A DNA stretch of 64,000 nucleotides from Proteles cristata cristata (lineage: Eukaryota; Chordata; Mammalia; Carnivora; Hyaenidae): positions 248,001 to 312,000 of the forward strand of contig JAESUZ010004911.1 of NCBI GenBank assembly GCA_017311185.1, read 5' to 3'. A model generated the notes under the pieces. That model worked only from the letters and a program-made list of their open reading frames with translations. It had not been told where the DNA came from and did no database searches. A program made the position numbers and the translations under genes. This document shows positions 22,401 through 33,070 of the stretch, piece by piece. Each line of letters begins with the position of its first letter. The stretch's first letter is position 1.

Positions 22401-25400
22401 CGTTTAGCACTCTTATTTTTCAGATCCGGTTAGATCTTTGATTTTTACCTGGAACATATGGTTGATTAAATCCAGGAAAGTGTCAGTTTTGCCATTTTTT
22501 GTTTGTGTGCATGTGTTCATTATTAGCATTATCCTTAGTTTGTGTTTTCATCTCAAGAATCTTTTTACGCATTTGGCCATTTGTAAACGAATTCACTTAT
22601 GCTGCTATAATCTTGTTTGTAAATCCACTTAGCCAGGCCCAGGTGCTTTGCTGTCTTTCACAACATGCTAAAAGTAAAGAACTGCGTGGGCCCTTCCCCC
22701 TGGGGGGAGTCCCCTCCTCCTCTCTGGATGCCTCACAGTTCCAGGACCATATGACTTACTGCACCTGGGGACTATCCACTTGTATTATTGTGGACAATAC
22801 ACTTGAACTTAATTTTATTTTTAAGTACAAAAATTACATACACATATTTTGTATACACACACAGAAATTCTAACCTGTTCTGTGCCTCAGTGGCTCATCT
22901 TTTAGACCTAACTCTATCAATGGTTGTCAATTTGTTTACCATAAAGCCACGTAACTCTTTTTGAAGATAACTTATTACCGAGAGGCCAATTATGTAAAAC
23001 TAAGTAAAGCTGCTGCTGTTGGAGCAGTGTTGAAGAGCAGTGTTGAAGGCGCTCATGCGCCTTCTTCCTTTCCCACCTGCCACCCGCCTGCCTTCCCAGC
23101 CAAAGCCAGCAGGATACACTTGGCCTCAAGAAAGGAGGGAAAACATTTTCTCATATCTCACCTTCACATCTCATTGTGCTGCTCCTTTGCTCTCTCTTGG
23201 TTTTTAGCTTATGGACACTGGCATTCTTGTCAACAACTATTTCCCTCTTTGCCTTGCTTTCGGAAGAGCTTAGGGCCAGTTCCATCTTTTGTACTAAACA
23301 TACGGTGTTGAGTTCCATCTGTTCCATCTTTTGCAATATATGGAAATGCACAGAATACATTTGCGACATCAGGCCCACTCCTGGCTTTCTCTTCCTTTCA
23401 TCCTTTTATATGCTTTTGCTTCATATTTCTTTACTTTTTTTTTTTAATATTAAACAAATTTATTTTAACTTCCCTTAATATATATAGCTTAAATTACTTT
23501 AACTTTTTTGGAATAAGTTCAAGGGCTTTGACAATGTTGCCTATTTTATTGTTGTTCAAAAATTAGCCGTAATATTTTTGGGAGAGAAGTCCTAAATAAA
23601 TTTAAAAGGAGCAAATTCAAAATGTAGTGAATGACATATATAAGGGATTTTGGGAGCAGAGGCATGTAAATGCAATGTTATATGAAAATCTTTTTTCTAC
23701 CCACAAGAACTGGAATATATAGTTGTATTTTATTATTTTGTAGAATTTTTTGGTCAGTGATTCCCAGTTGAGAGGCTGATTGACAGAAGAGGACCATCTG
23801 GGCTCTCTGGTTTTAAACTTGGAGGTCAGTTTACAAATATGTGACTTCTGTGTTGTTTTTGGTAACAAGGTCAGGATTTTAATGCTCAGGTTACCAAATG
23901 GAGATTCTTTTCTCTGGAAATTGGGGTCAGTTGTAAGAATACATGGAGACTTATGAAGGTTTATAATGATAGATCTCATCATTTTTGAATTGGAAAGCAG
24001 TGTTAAAGAAGTTCTATCTACGGAATTTATGGTTTAGCAGTCCCAGACCTAAATGCTGGGTGAGTTATAATTTTGTGACCCTGTTCAGAAATTGAGGTAT
24101 TCATTTTCTGAATCTCACTGTTCTGAACACGTTAATTTGTTCATTACTCCATGCTTTCTTCAGAGGAGTGCTTCCTATGAAGAGCCTTGAGACTTCACAT
24201 TGAGGATGCTGGAGAAGCTCAAATGATGACTCCCTGAACATGTGTTGTTCACCTCTCCAGCAACCGGGGCCAGTCCCATTTTTATATGCAATTTACATTT
24301 CTCTACCTCTTCTCTAGGTGTTTGTGTCAGGTTCCAGCCCAAATGATGGATTCTTGTGAGGATTACAATATGGCCGACAATGCCTTTACCTTGTACTTTC
24401 CTCCCACAGGTTCTGATAGACGTGATTGGTTTAGCAAGATTTAGTAATTGCATGCATACCATTGAGTGGGAAAGCAAAGAAAATTCTAAATAAACTGTCA
24501 GAACAAATTCGCATTCTGTGTAGCATAAATTGAGTATTGGTGAGTGTTTACAGAGAGCCCTTTATTATGATGATGTTGGTGACACTGTATTTAAGCTGGG
24601 CGATACTTTGAGTTGTACTAGTTAGTGGTACTTTCCTCCCTGAGACTTGGACTTTTGAAAAGTAGGGATTAGAGTGGGGATGAAATGAGTGGAATCACTT
24701 CTTTTTTCTTACAGAAAAATCTTTTTAAAGATAGGCACATGGAGTAAATCATAAAAATGAGATGAAAAAGGGTGTTTTTACTTGCTTGTGTATAGTCTTG
24801 TGATATAGCCTGCAGCAATGAGGTCTGGCTGTAGCACCTTGCTTGTCCTTCCCTTGAACTTCAAACCCTTGAACTTGATCTGAGAAGTGGGATATAAATA
24901 GCACCCTGGGGTCTTGCATGTGGCCAAATATTGTACTATAATTAGTAAGGTTTATGGCCTGCCTTTGCCATTCCAGAATGATGGCTGGTCAGTAAGAATC
25001 AGTGCTTTTATTAGCTCTAGGCCTTGAATGGTTAAGAGAATTGAATCTCATTATATAGGAGTCATTTAAAATAACAATAATTGAAATTAATAAACACCAG
25101 GTAGGGGGAACTGTAGCATTTAACTGTCCTTTCATTTGGCTTTTTAACTCCTGTCTGTTTGGTGAGCTAGAGAGCAGAACAAGGAATTGGAATCATATGG
25201 GTACGTTCTGTCAACTGATTCTAAAACGGACAGACTGTATATGTTGTGTAAATTACGCAAGTTGTATTGGGCCTTAGTTTGTAAAACTATAAAATAAAAT
25301 TTATGAAGGGAAGGATGAAGGGCTTAATGATATTGGAGGTGAGTGTGAAATCATTGCAGAGACATATCAAAGGGGAGTGATGAAAGAGGGTGGGTGTATA

Positions 25401-25940
25401 AGCCCAGCTGCTTCTGTGAGGAGACAACAACCATTATTACTAGTGGGTGAGTGGGAAGCAGTGAAGCTTTTTGTATAACAGTTTGGGGCTGGGTCTAGGG
25501 CATGTGCAGAGATACACATGGTAAATTGGTATGTTGGAAACAGGTCTGGTGATCCATCACTGAAATAAGATAGCCTTATAATGGATTTCAAAGAAATCTA
25601 GCATGGGAATCTGTAATACATTATATGCCCCAAAAGGGAAAAGGAATGGAAGATAAGAATGTTGAAAGTTCAAAATTCTTCTGAATACAACATGTATTTA
25701 TAGAGCTTTCTTTAAGAGGAATATTAGGGTTTGGATATTAAAAGAGAGCTTAAGAATGTATATTTACATATATGTACTTCTGTATAATTATGTCTCTATA
25801 TACATACTTATGAATATAGAGCCATAAATATACATATAGATATATAGGGGGTCTGTCCAGTTAGACCTTTTTTTATGTTTTAACTAAAAATAACCCTTCT
25901 GAGAAATAAATTACAACAGTCTTGGGAAGATCTAAGAGTA
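19443..25940. other. Long SINE-free stretch, mostly unique sequence
   Basis: About 6.5 kb with no SINE or young L1, the longest such stretch here. Visible details: a possible old-L1 trace at 22195-22260 ('cacccattttaaagtatgca'), a tandem plus hairpin at 23023-23064, a poly-T run near 23431, and an AT-rich stepped patch at 25740-25850. Open frames up to 124 codons exist on both strands; none shows a domain, a reading-frame bias or plausible exon borders. 19512-19900 has overlapping frames on both strands but nothing recognised. Confidence 0.5.
23023..23064 (+). repeat. 13-bp tandem duplication running into a GC hairpin
   Basis: 'agcagtgttgaag' occurs twice without a gap (23023-23035, 23036-23048). 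The end of the second copy begins a hairpin: gaaggcg (23045-23051), loop ctcatg, cgccttc (23058-23064), a perfect 7-bp stem. Confidence 0.9.
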
Positions 25941-25941
25941 T

Positions 25942-26213
25942 TATTTTTGGTCTTTTTATTTATATTTTATTTTATTTTACTTCACTTTAATTTTATTATT
26001 TTATTTTTATTATTGAAATAGAAACAGAGCATGAGTGGCGGAGGGTCAGAGAGAGAGGGAGACACAGAATCCGAAGCAGGCTTCCGATGCTGAGCTGTCA
26101 GCACAGAGCCCGATGCGGGGCTCAAACTCATGAACCGTGAGATTATGACCTGAGCCGATGTCGGCTGCTTAATCGACTGAGCCACCCAGGCGCCCCATAT
26201 TTTTGGTCTTTTT
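25942..26213 (-). mobile_element. Young SINEC, minus strand, perfect 16-bp target-site duplication
   Basis: Body 25958-26197, ending on the plus strand in 'cgactgagccacccaggcgc'. The tail is an expanded (TTTTA)n run. The 16-base tatttttggtcttttt occurs at 25942-25957 and 26198-26213 without mismatch. Confidence 0.97.
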
Positions 26214-26728
26214 AAAAATGCTTGAATATTTTTCCTAGCAGTATCAAATCATCTTATAAAATAACCTATCGTTTGAACAGCCCCTGAGGTTCTTTCCTTC
26301 ATGCTCTCAAGTTTTTATTGAAAAAACATTTGCAGCCAGGTGCAAATTAATTTTTATTTTACTGTTAGAAAATGTCATGCTTTTGTCTGATCTTTCTCTG
26401 ACCTATTAATGGCTTCTCTAAAAATGATTGCAGTCATTTTTGGATATCTTATATCAGAAATTAGCATCAAAAAGTATGGAGCCTCTGTATTTTCCTAACT
26501 TCCTTTTCACTCTTCCTGGTTTCTCTTAATAAAAGAAGTCATTTAAAAAGAATCTCTAATTTAGTGTCATTGATACTTTTCCATCATGAAAATATCATGT
26601 GTATGCAGAAACTTCAAGGTTTCTCTTATCTGGTGCCATTAAATTTACCTAACATCATATGAGTAAATCCTGCTTCTGAAGGGTCCTATCTCATCCTCTG
26701 TGAGAGTTTTTAACTTTCCACCCTGAAG
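26214..26728. other. Unique sequence, no gene seen
   Basis: No repeat landmark or coding signal recognised. Confidence 0.5.
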
Positions 26729-26880
26729 GTGATGAGGAATTCCAGATCCGTTTATGAAACCTTTCCTCAACTCCCACCCAGTCTGCTTGTGCTATTCCTT
26801 TGCCTTCCCTTCCTAAACCTCAAAAAACACCACCTTGTTTTTTACTGTACACTAATTGTTCTGTGTGTCAGCATAGTAAT
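26729..26880 (+). mobile_element. Possible L2 fragment
   Basis: 'tgaaacctttcctcaactcc', 'cacccagtctgcttgtgcta' and 'ttactgtacactaattgttc' resemble the L2 run 'tgaagcctttcctgac...'. An open frame of 84 codons crosses it without a domain. Confidence 0.45.
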
Positions 26881-26909
26881 AGTAATGTATAGTACAGTAA
26901 TATTATCCA

Positions 26910-26942
26910 GCACACACACACACACACACGCACACACACACA
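26910..26942. repeat. (CA)n microsatellite
   Basis: About 16 CA units with a single CG interruption. Confidence 0.97.
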
Positions 26943-26959
26943 GCCCTAATACTAACTTT

Positions 26960-27193
26960 TTAAATTTAATTTTTTATTTTTGAAAGTTTATTTTGAGACA
27001 GAGAGAGGGAGAGAATGCATGTGTCAACAGGGAAGGGCCAGAGAGAGAGGGAGAGAGAATCCTAAACAGGTTTTGCACTTGCAACATGGAGCTTGACACC
27101 CGACACAGGGTTCGAACCCACAGACCATTAGATCATGACCTGAGCCAAAACCAAGAGTTGGATGCTTAACTGACTGAGCCACCCAGGTACCCT
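26960..27193 (-). mobile_element. SINEC, minus strand, older type
   Basis: The plus strand ends 'gactgagccacccaggtacc' and includes 'cacagggttcgaaccca' and 'caagagttggatgctta'. The 'gcacttgcaacatggagctt' middle differs from the felid-specific type. Confidence 0.93.
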
Positions 27194-27516
27194 CCTGTAA
27201 TCTTTTTTAAAAACTGTGGTTAGTGGCCATGTTTTACTCCTAGAATTTCCCCAGTAGTCCATCTTGGCACAGGATGGATTTTTACAATTCATTAATTCAT
27301 CAGTACAATGCCATACTCGGAAATTACTAAATTTGAAATACTGAGTTAAAAATAAGCCCATAGATGTTTTGCTTCAGAATTTGGATTTTAGTAATACTTG
27401 GCAATCTGAATTTGTCTTGAGAACCTGAAATCTTACAGATTTTTAAATCAGTGAAAAATCAGAATTGAGATTAGCAGTTTCTTTATTGTGAAAGAAGTAT
27501 GCACTTGAAGCTGGTG

Positions 27517-27534
27517 CTTTCTTTTCTTTTCTTT

Positions 27535-27581
<47 letters not shown>

Positions 27582-27602
27582 CTTTTGTTCTTTCGTTCTT
27601 TC
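27517..27602. repeat. (CTTT)n tetranucleotide microsatellite
   Basis: Starts as CTTTT units, becomes an uninterrupted CTTT array of more than a dozen units, then decays. A long perfect tetranucleotide array is usually length-variable. Confidence 0.97.
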
Positions 27603-27807
27603 ATTTATTCTTTTGTTATTTATTTCTTTCTAAACACTTGGCTTTGTTTAAAAAGTATCATCAGATACTATATCAGAACTATTTTTATAAGTCACTCATA
27701 TCAATGACTACCTTTAATTCTCTATATAAATAATTATTTAATAATATGGAAGGTCAGGTGGAGTCTAATACCCCAAGGTATTTGTTTCTAGACTAATGTA
27801 ATGTTCC

Positions 27808-28111
27808 AGTGCAGAGGTTAGGAGCACTGATTGTCCCATGCAACCCAAACTCCACTTTAACTTTTCTGATTTCCCCAAAACTTAACTAATAGCCTACTTT
27901 TGGCCTTACCCATAACATAGTCAATAAACACATATTTTGTATTTTATATGTATGATATACTGTATTCTTACTATAAACTAGAGAAAAGTTGTTATTAAGA
28001 ATATCATAAAGAAGAGAAAATACACTTAGAGTGATATACTGTATTTATGGGGGAAAAGTCAGTTTGTAAGTGAACCCACAGAGTTCAAATTGTGTTATTA
28101 CAGGGTCAACT
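27808..28111 (+). mobile_element. Tigger-like (pogo/Tc1-mariner) MITE
   Basis: Blocks 'ggttaggagcactgattgtc', 'tttccccaaaacttaactaa', 'tagcctacttttggccttac', 'gtcaataaacacatattttg' and 'gtgaacccacagagttcaaa' follow a Tigger-class consensus in order. The right end 'acagggtcaactg' is the expected inverted terminus and is followed by TA, the usual target dinucleotide. No transposase frame remains. Confidence 0.7.
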
Positions 28112-28694
28112 GTATGACATCTGTGGCTTAAACAGAATACTAAAAGGCTTTTGGGAAAGTAAACACCAAGTTTAGAATGGTTCTGATTTATGTACAGTTC
28201 ATATAAAGTCAAGGAATAGACAGAGCGACCTTAGCATTGGTTGGTAATAGAACTTCCATCATAGTCTACATTCCTTTTGTCTCAGTTGGATGCCTCCCTT
28301 AAAATTTAAACCAAATCAAGGCTGGTCCAAAGATGACCAATATTCTGAAGACTTAGGAGAGGCCTCTTTAAATGCTGGAGGGAAATGCCAGATGATACTT
28401 ATGAAGGTAACTCTGTCATTTTAGAAGTAATGCTGAAACAAACACAGTGACCAGTAAAAGGAGAGGAAAATAACGATGTTTGAGTTATTCCTCTTTATTA
28501 GACATTATGCTCAGTGTTGAGGAAAAATCCTCTTACATCCTTCAAATAAACAGTTTTAAGAATGATTATAATATAGATGAAGATATGAAGCTCTAAGTGG
28601 TTTCATTCCTTGCCCTGGATCACAAAATTAGTGGTTAGGCTAATGTTGAGATTTAGGTCTGTAGTTCTCTAAACACACTCTTTCCAGCAAATCT

Positions 28695-29562
28695 GGCTTG
28701 ATCTCACTGTAATTAATTTTGCAGTTCTGTTTTTAGGTAGGTAAATATTTAGAGTTGTTATATCCGCTGAATGAATTGACTCATCCTTATGAAATGACCT
28801 AATCCATGCTAATCTTTTGTGCTCTGAAATCTACTTTGATACTAATATAGATACTCCAGCTTACTTTTGGTTAATCTTTGTTAAATTTGTGCCTTTATGT
28901 GTGAATTGGTTTTCACCAATTGGTAGCAGCATATAATTAGGTCTTGAGGGTTTTTTTTGTTTGTTTCTTTATTTTGATAGAGAGAGAGAGAACACATAAG
29001 TGGAGGAGTAACAGAGAGACAGGGAGAGTGAGGATCCCAAGCAGGCTCCGCACTGTCAGCACAGAGCCCATCACAGGGCTCAAACTAAGAAATCATGAGA
29101 TTGTGACCTGAGCTGAAATCAAGAGTTGGACACTTAACCAACTGAGCCACCCAAGTGCCCCAGATCTTGGTTTTTTTATCTGTCAATTCTTGCTTTTAAT
29201 TGTGGTACTTAGACCATTTGCATTTAATGTAATTATTGATATCTAATTTAGGTTTTTAACTGTCATGTTGGTGTATGTATTCTGTTTGTCTTTTTATTCC
29301 TTTTCCTCTTTTTCTTATTTGGGATTGACTAATTTTTTACAGTTATATTTTGTCTCTTCTGTTGGCTTATGAACTTTCATTGTTGACTTCTATTGATTAT
29401 TTAGTGGGTGCTTTAAGGTTTTAGTATGTATCTTAAACCTACAGTTTACCTTCAAATAATGTGCCACTTCACATATAGAATAAGAATTTAAGATAGTAAA
29501 CTTCTATTTCTTTCCTTCAGACTTTGGGCTCTTGCCATACATTTTATTCAAACATACATCTT
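28695..29562 (-). mobile_element. Old L1 (L1M-type) ORF2/3' region, split by a SINE
   Basis: The plus strand reads 'ctttgatactaatatagata', 'ctccagcttacttttggtta' and 'gcagcatataattaggtctt' up to the SINE at 28951. After the SINE it resumes with 'accatttgcatttaatgtaa', 'ttattgatatctaattta', 'accttcaaataatgtgccac' and 'ttgccatacattttattc'. These are well-known old-L1 blocks on the opposite strand. The coding frame is destroyed. Confidence 0.82.
28951..29161 (-). mobile_element. SINEC inserted in old L1, minus strand
   Basis: The plus strand ends 'caactgagccacccaagtgc'. The reverse B box is degraded ('gggctcaaacta'). Its flanks share 'aggtcttg'/'agatcttg', a possible short duplication of L1 sequence. 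Confidence 0.92.
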
Positions 29563-29803
29563 ATTTTTTTAATTTTTAATGTTTTAATATTTATTTATAT
29601 TTGTGAGAGACAGTGTGTGAACATGGGAGGGGCAGAGAGAGATGGAGACAGAATCTGAAGCAGGCAGTAGGCTCAGAGCTCTCAGCATAGAGCCAGATGC
29701 AGGGCTTGAACCCATGAATTGTGAAATGATGACCTGAGCCGAAGTTGGATGCTCAACCAGACTGAGCCACCCAAGTGCCCCTGCCTTTTTTTTTTTTTTT
29801 TTT
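29563..29803 (-). mobile_element. SINEC, minus strand, next to poly-T
   Basis: Body 29565-29781, ending 'actgagccacccaagtgccc' on the plus strand. It abuts the old L1 on the left and an 18-base T run (29786-29803) on the right. The T run sits at the SINE head, so it is not this SINE's own tail. Confidence 0.92.
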
Positions 29804-30540
29804 AGCAAGCACTCATTAAAGTTCCTGGAATCTAGCAAATAACAAGTATAACAAGTATATCCAGCACAAAACAAAACAAAAAACCAAGCTTAAATGAGAT
29901 GTAAGTTTTCAGTTGACATTCTGTTTAAGTACAGTTGTTATTCAAGGGACAAAGTGTTGAACAATCATCTCCCTAAACAGTAGTTCCATATGCCATGAAT
30001 GTAAACTTAAAATGATAGCTTAAAGGGAACTTGCTTTCTTTCTACTCCATGAAAAAAAAGTGCTGTTATTTTCTTAACTTCACATTATAAGGCATGAATT
30101 TTAATACCCCCCACTTTTTTTTTTTTAAACTTTTGGCAAATGGCAGTTGACCTATATTCCCTCTTATTTTAAATTCTAACATTTGCTATGGCACTGCTTT
30201 TGATGTCTGTTACAGCTTTTTGGTCAACAGTGCTCTCTTGAACAAAATGACATGCTTTCATTTTGTTCCTATCATTTCATCCTATCAGATTTAGAGACAT
30301 GGCTTTTGAATCTACTAGTTCTTACCCTGTTCTGGAAAGTAGTATGTTTCAGGATTAAAAAAAAAAAAAGCTTGTTTGTTTGATAAATATTATTGACCGG
30401 TTATTATCTTTTAGGCAAGGGCTGAGTTGAGTGTGTGTGGATGGGGGAAAAAAAAAAAGACTTGATCCTTTTCTCTGTCAATAACCATTTAGTGTCAAAT
30501 GATCACTATAACACATTGTGATAATTGTTTGCTGGTTTGT
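29804..30540. other. Unique AT-rich sequence with A/T runs
   Basis: Short homopolymers at 30115-30125, 30357-30369 and 30448-30459. No repeat body or gene recognised. Confidence 0.5.
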
Positions 30541-30544
30541 TTAT

Positions 30545-31560
30545 TTGTTTAGTAAGTATTTACTGAGAGTCTGCTGTGTGTCAAATACTATTTCAGTATG
30601 TATATTCATAACAGTGAACAGTTGCCCTCATGGAGGTAATATCTTAATCAGGCGTTGAAGGGGTGGGGGATACAGGAAATGCTATAAAGGTAAATTAGGA
30701 TAATGGGATAGATCTTGACAGTGAAAAGGTACTGTTTTTATCTAATAGTTGGGAAAGCCTTTGTTTGTAAGGTGACAATTGAGTAGGGACCTTAAAGAAG
30801 TAAGATGACATTATGCATTTGTCTAAGAAGAGTATTCTAGACAGAGCCATGTATAAAAACCAGCAAACAGGGTTGTGCTTGAGTGTAACTGAAGAATCAA
30901 AGAGGCTGGAGTGGAGTGGAATAAGCAAGCAGAGAATGGCAGGAGATAAGTTTATCAAGATGGAGAGGAGATGGAGGTGGGGTGAGAAACCAGATCACCT
31001 GGCCCTTTATTAGCATATGAAAGATGTGAGCTTTGTGAGCTAGATGATAAGGCCTCTGGAGGATTCTGAGTAGAGGTGAGGCTTGGGGAACTCTTGTGTT
31101 AGAAGCATCCCACTGATTGCTGCCCTGTGAAGCAAGGGAGGAAATTTGGGGGTGTGTTGGGTGGTTAGAAGCTGTTGAGATACTCCAGGTGAGATTCTGA
31201 AGAGCTCAGGCTGAGATGGTGGTAGTTATGTGATGACAGTGGTCAATTTGGCTGATATTTTGAAGAACCCATCCTTGGGTTTGCTGAAGGACTGGATGTA
31301 CAGTGTGAAAAAAGAAGAGAATCAAAGATGGCTGTATTGTTTTTTACCTTGAACCAGTAGAAGAGAGCTACATTTAGTAGGGTGTTTAGGAATGGGGAGG
31401 GAATAGGAAAGGGGCGAGTGGTATGAAAGAATTGGATTTTGAACCTGGTATGTTTGAGGTATGTATCAGACTGAAGTTGAGATAGGAGGTCGATGCTTGG
31501 AAGCGTGAGTGTAGAGTGAGAGAAGTTTGGGCTAGAGAAAAAATTTGTTAGGGCATATGA
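30545..31560 (+). mobile_element. Long ancient non-coding repeat, family not assigned
   Basis: About 1 kb follows, in order, an ancient mammalian consensus that I recognise by wording: 'taagtatttactgagagtct', 'gttgccctcatggaggtaat', 'gaccttaaagaagtaagatg', 'gtattctagacagagccatg', 'gatactccaggtgagattct', 'ggatgtacagtgtgaaaaaa' and 'tgaagttgagataggaggtc'. No open frame survives. Likely relatives sit at 15505, 50058, 51320 and 62645. Confidence 0.6.
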
Positions 31561-31639
31561 TTAAAGTAGAAGGACCAAATTCACATACATGGAGCACTAG
31601 ACAAGAATAATATTTAAGATCATCTGAAACAGAATATAG

Positions 31640-31760
31640 TTTATGCAGTTGAAGAATCTGAAGCCTAGGGAAGTAGAATGAGGTACCCAAGGACACACAG
31701 GTTGTTAGTGAAACCCATGTCACTCAGTTCATCATCTACTATTTCTAATCCAGCACACAG
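31640..31760 (+). mobile_element. MIR SINE remnant
   Basis: 'gaagaatctgaagcctaggg' and 'gaggtacccaaggacacaca' followed by 'ggttgttagtg' match the MIR 3' core in forward orientation. Confidence 0.75.
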
Positions 31761-31862
31761 TTTGCCATTCATGAAGCTATAGTAATAGAACGGGGGAAAT
31801 CCCACTAACTTAAAAAGCAAAGACAGTAAACCATGGTGGTGGGCAATGTTGAAGATCACAAA

Positions 31863-32052
31863 CTCTGGAGCATACTTCCTAGGTTCTAATCACCTTGTGA
31901 TCTTGCCTAAATAACCAAGCTTCTCTGGGCTTCATTTTCCTTATCCGTAAATGGGGTTGATGATAATACTTAGTATTACTAGTATTACTTACTTAGTAAT
32001 AATAGAGTAATTGAAATTAATCGACATGATATATGTAAAGCACTTCATCCAA
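31863..32052 (-). mobile_element. MIR SINE remnant, minus strand
   Basis: 'ctctgggcttcattttcctt', 'atccgtaaatggggttgatg' and 'catgatatatgtaaagcact' are the reverse-oriented MIR blocks. The middle is expanded by a local TAGTATTAC repeat. Confidence 0.88.
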
Positions 32053-32243
32053 AACCTGTTAAATGGGCCATCCAAGTGAAACTGCAGCTCTGATAATGTT
32101 AATAATACCAGTAATAATTATTAATTTTTTTTTTCAAATTAGTTACGAGATGGTCACCGGGTCTGCTATTTAGCCTGAGCGTCCATGGCTCAAATGCAAA
32201 ATAATGTAGCCTCCTAAGTGTTGTCTAAGATTCTCATTTCAGG

Positions 32244-32479
32244 ATGGAAGCTAAGAACTTTTTTTTTTTAATTTATTTTTGAGAGTGAGAAAGAGGCAAT
32301 GCTTGTATGCGCATGAGGGGCAAAGAGAGAGAATCCCAAGCAGGCACCATGCTGTCTGTACAGAGCCTGACCCTTGGCTCCTTTTCATAAAACCATGATG
32401 TTATGACCTGAGCCGATGTCAAGAGCTAGATGCTTCACGGACTGAGCCACCTAGCACCCCATGGGAGCGAAGAACTTTT
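32244..32479 (-). mobile_element. SINEC, minus strand, 19-bp target-site duplication
   Basis: Body 32263-32460. The plus strand ends 'ggactgagccacctagcacc'. Flanks atggaagctaagaactttt and atgggagcgaagaactttt differ at two positions. The body has many substitutions, so it is an older copy than 7585 or 25958. Confidence 0.94.
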
Positions 32480-33070
32480 GTTACAACCCCTGGGGGCCCA
32501 GACTTGGCTTGACATCTAGGGGTATTCAAATATTTTGTACAAGCCATGTTGAAGTCAAATAGTCTCATATCCATTCTCTCCAGAGTTGTCTGTTCTCTCC
32601 CTGATACTTGGATCAACTGCTGCTTGTAACTGGTTGATAACAAAGTCTGCTCTTCTGCATTATTTTTTTTTTTAAATTGACTGTCTTCTCTGAAAATGGC
32701 TTATCTGCCTATTTGTTAAACATTCATGATTTCGTGACATCTCATTTTCTCCACTGATGGCTTTTATGAATAATGTCTTTTTAATAGAGATCTTAATCTT
32801 TAACATGTAAGGCAATGTCTTAATTATCTACACTGTAACCTCTCATTGGAGTGTTGTTAGGTTATCATTGCATCATTGTGTATAGATCAAAGTAAGTAAG
32901 TCCCTGTTTTTAAGACTCTATCCTTTGTGGTTAGGATTGGTTTGTGGCAGTTTCTTGAGGGTAGAAGAATTATATATGAGTTATTTGTAAAACTTAAATT
33001 TTTCACAGGGATAATGAGATTCTTGATTAGGATTTTTTTATTATAAAGATTTAATGACATAGTTTTGATC
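32480..33070. other. Unique AT-rich sequence
   Basis: A poly-T run near 32665. No clear repeat body or coding frame. Confidence 0.5.

Noticed and set aside
22499..22873. 124-codon open frame
   Set aside because: No domain; composition follows local T-rich sequence; another frame overlaps it.
27517..27602. CRISPR-like regular repeats (here and at 8145, 60777)
   Set aside because: Simple microsatellites with no spacers, in a mammalian genome.
29786..29803. Poly-T run as the tail of the SINE at 29565
   Set aside because: It lies at the head end of this minus-strand SINE, so it cannot be its A-tail. Its origin is unknown.
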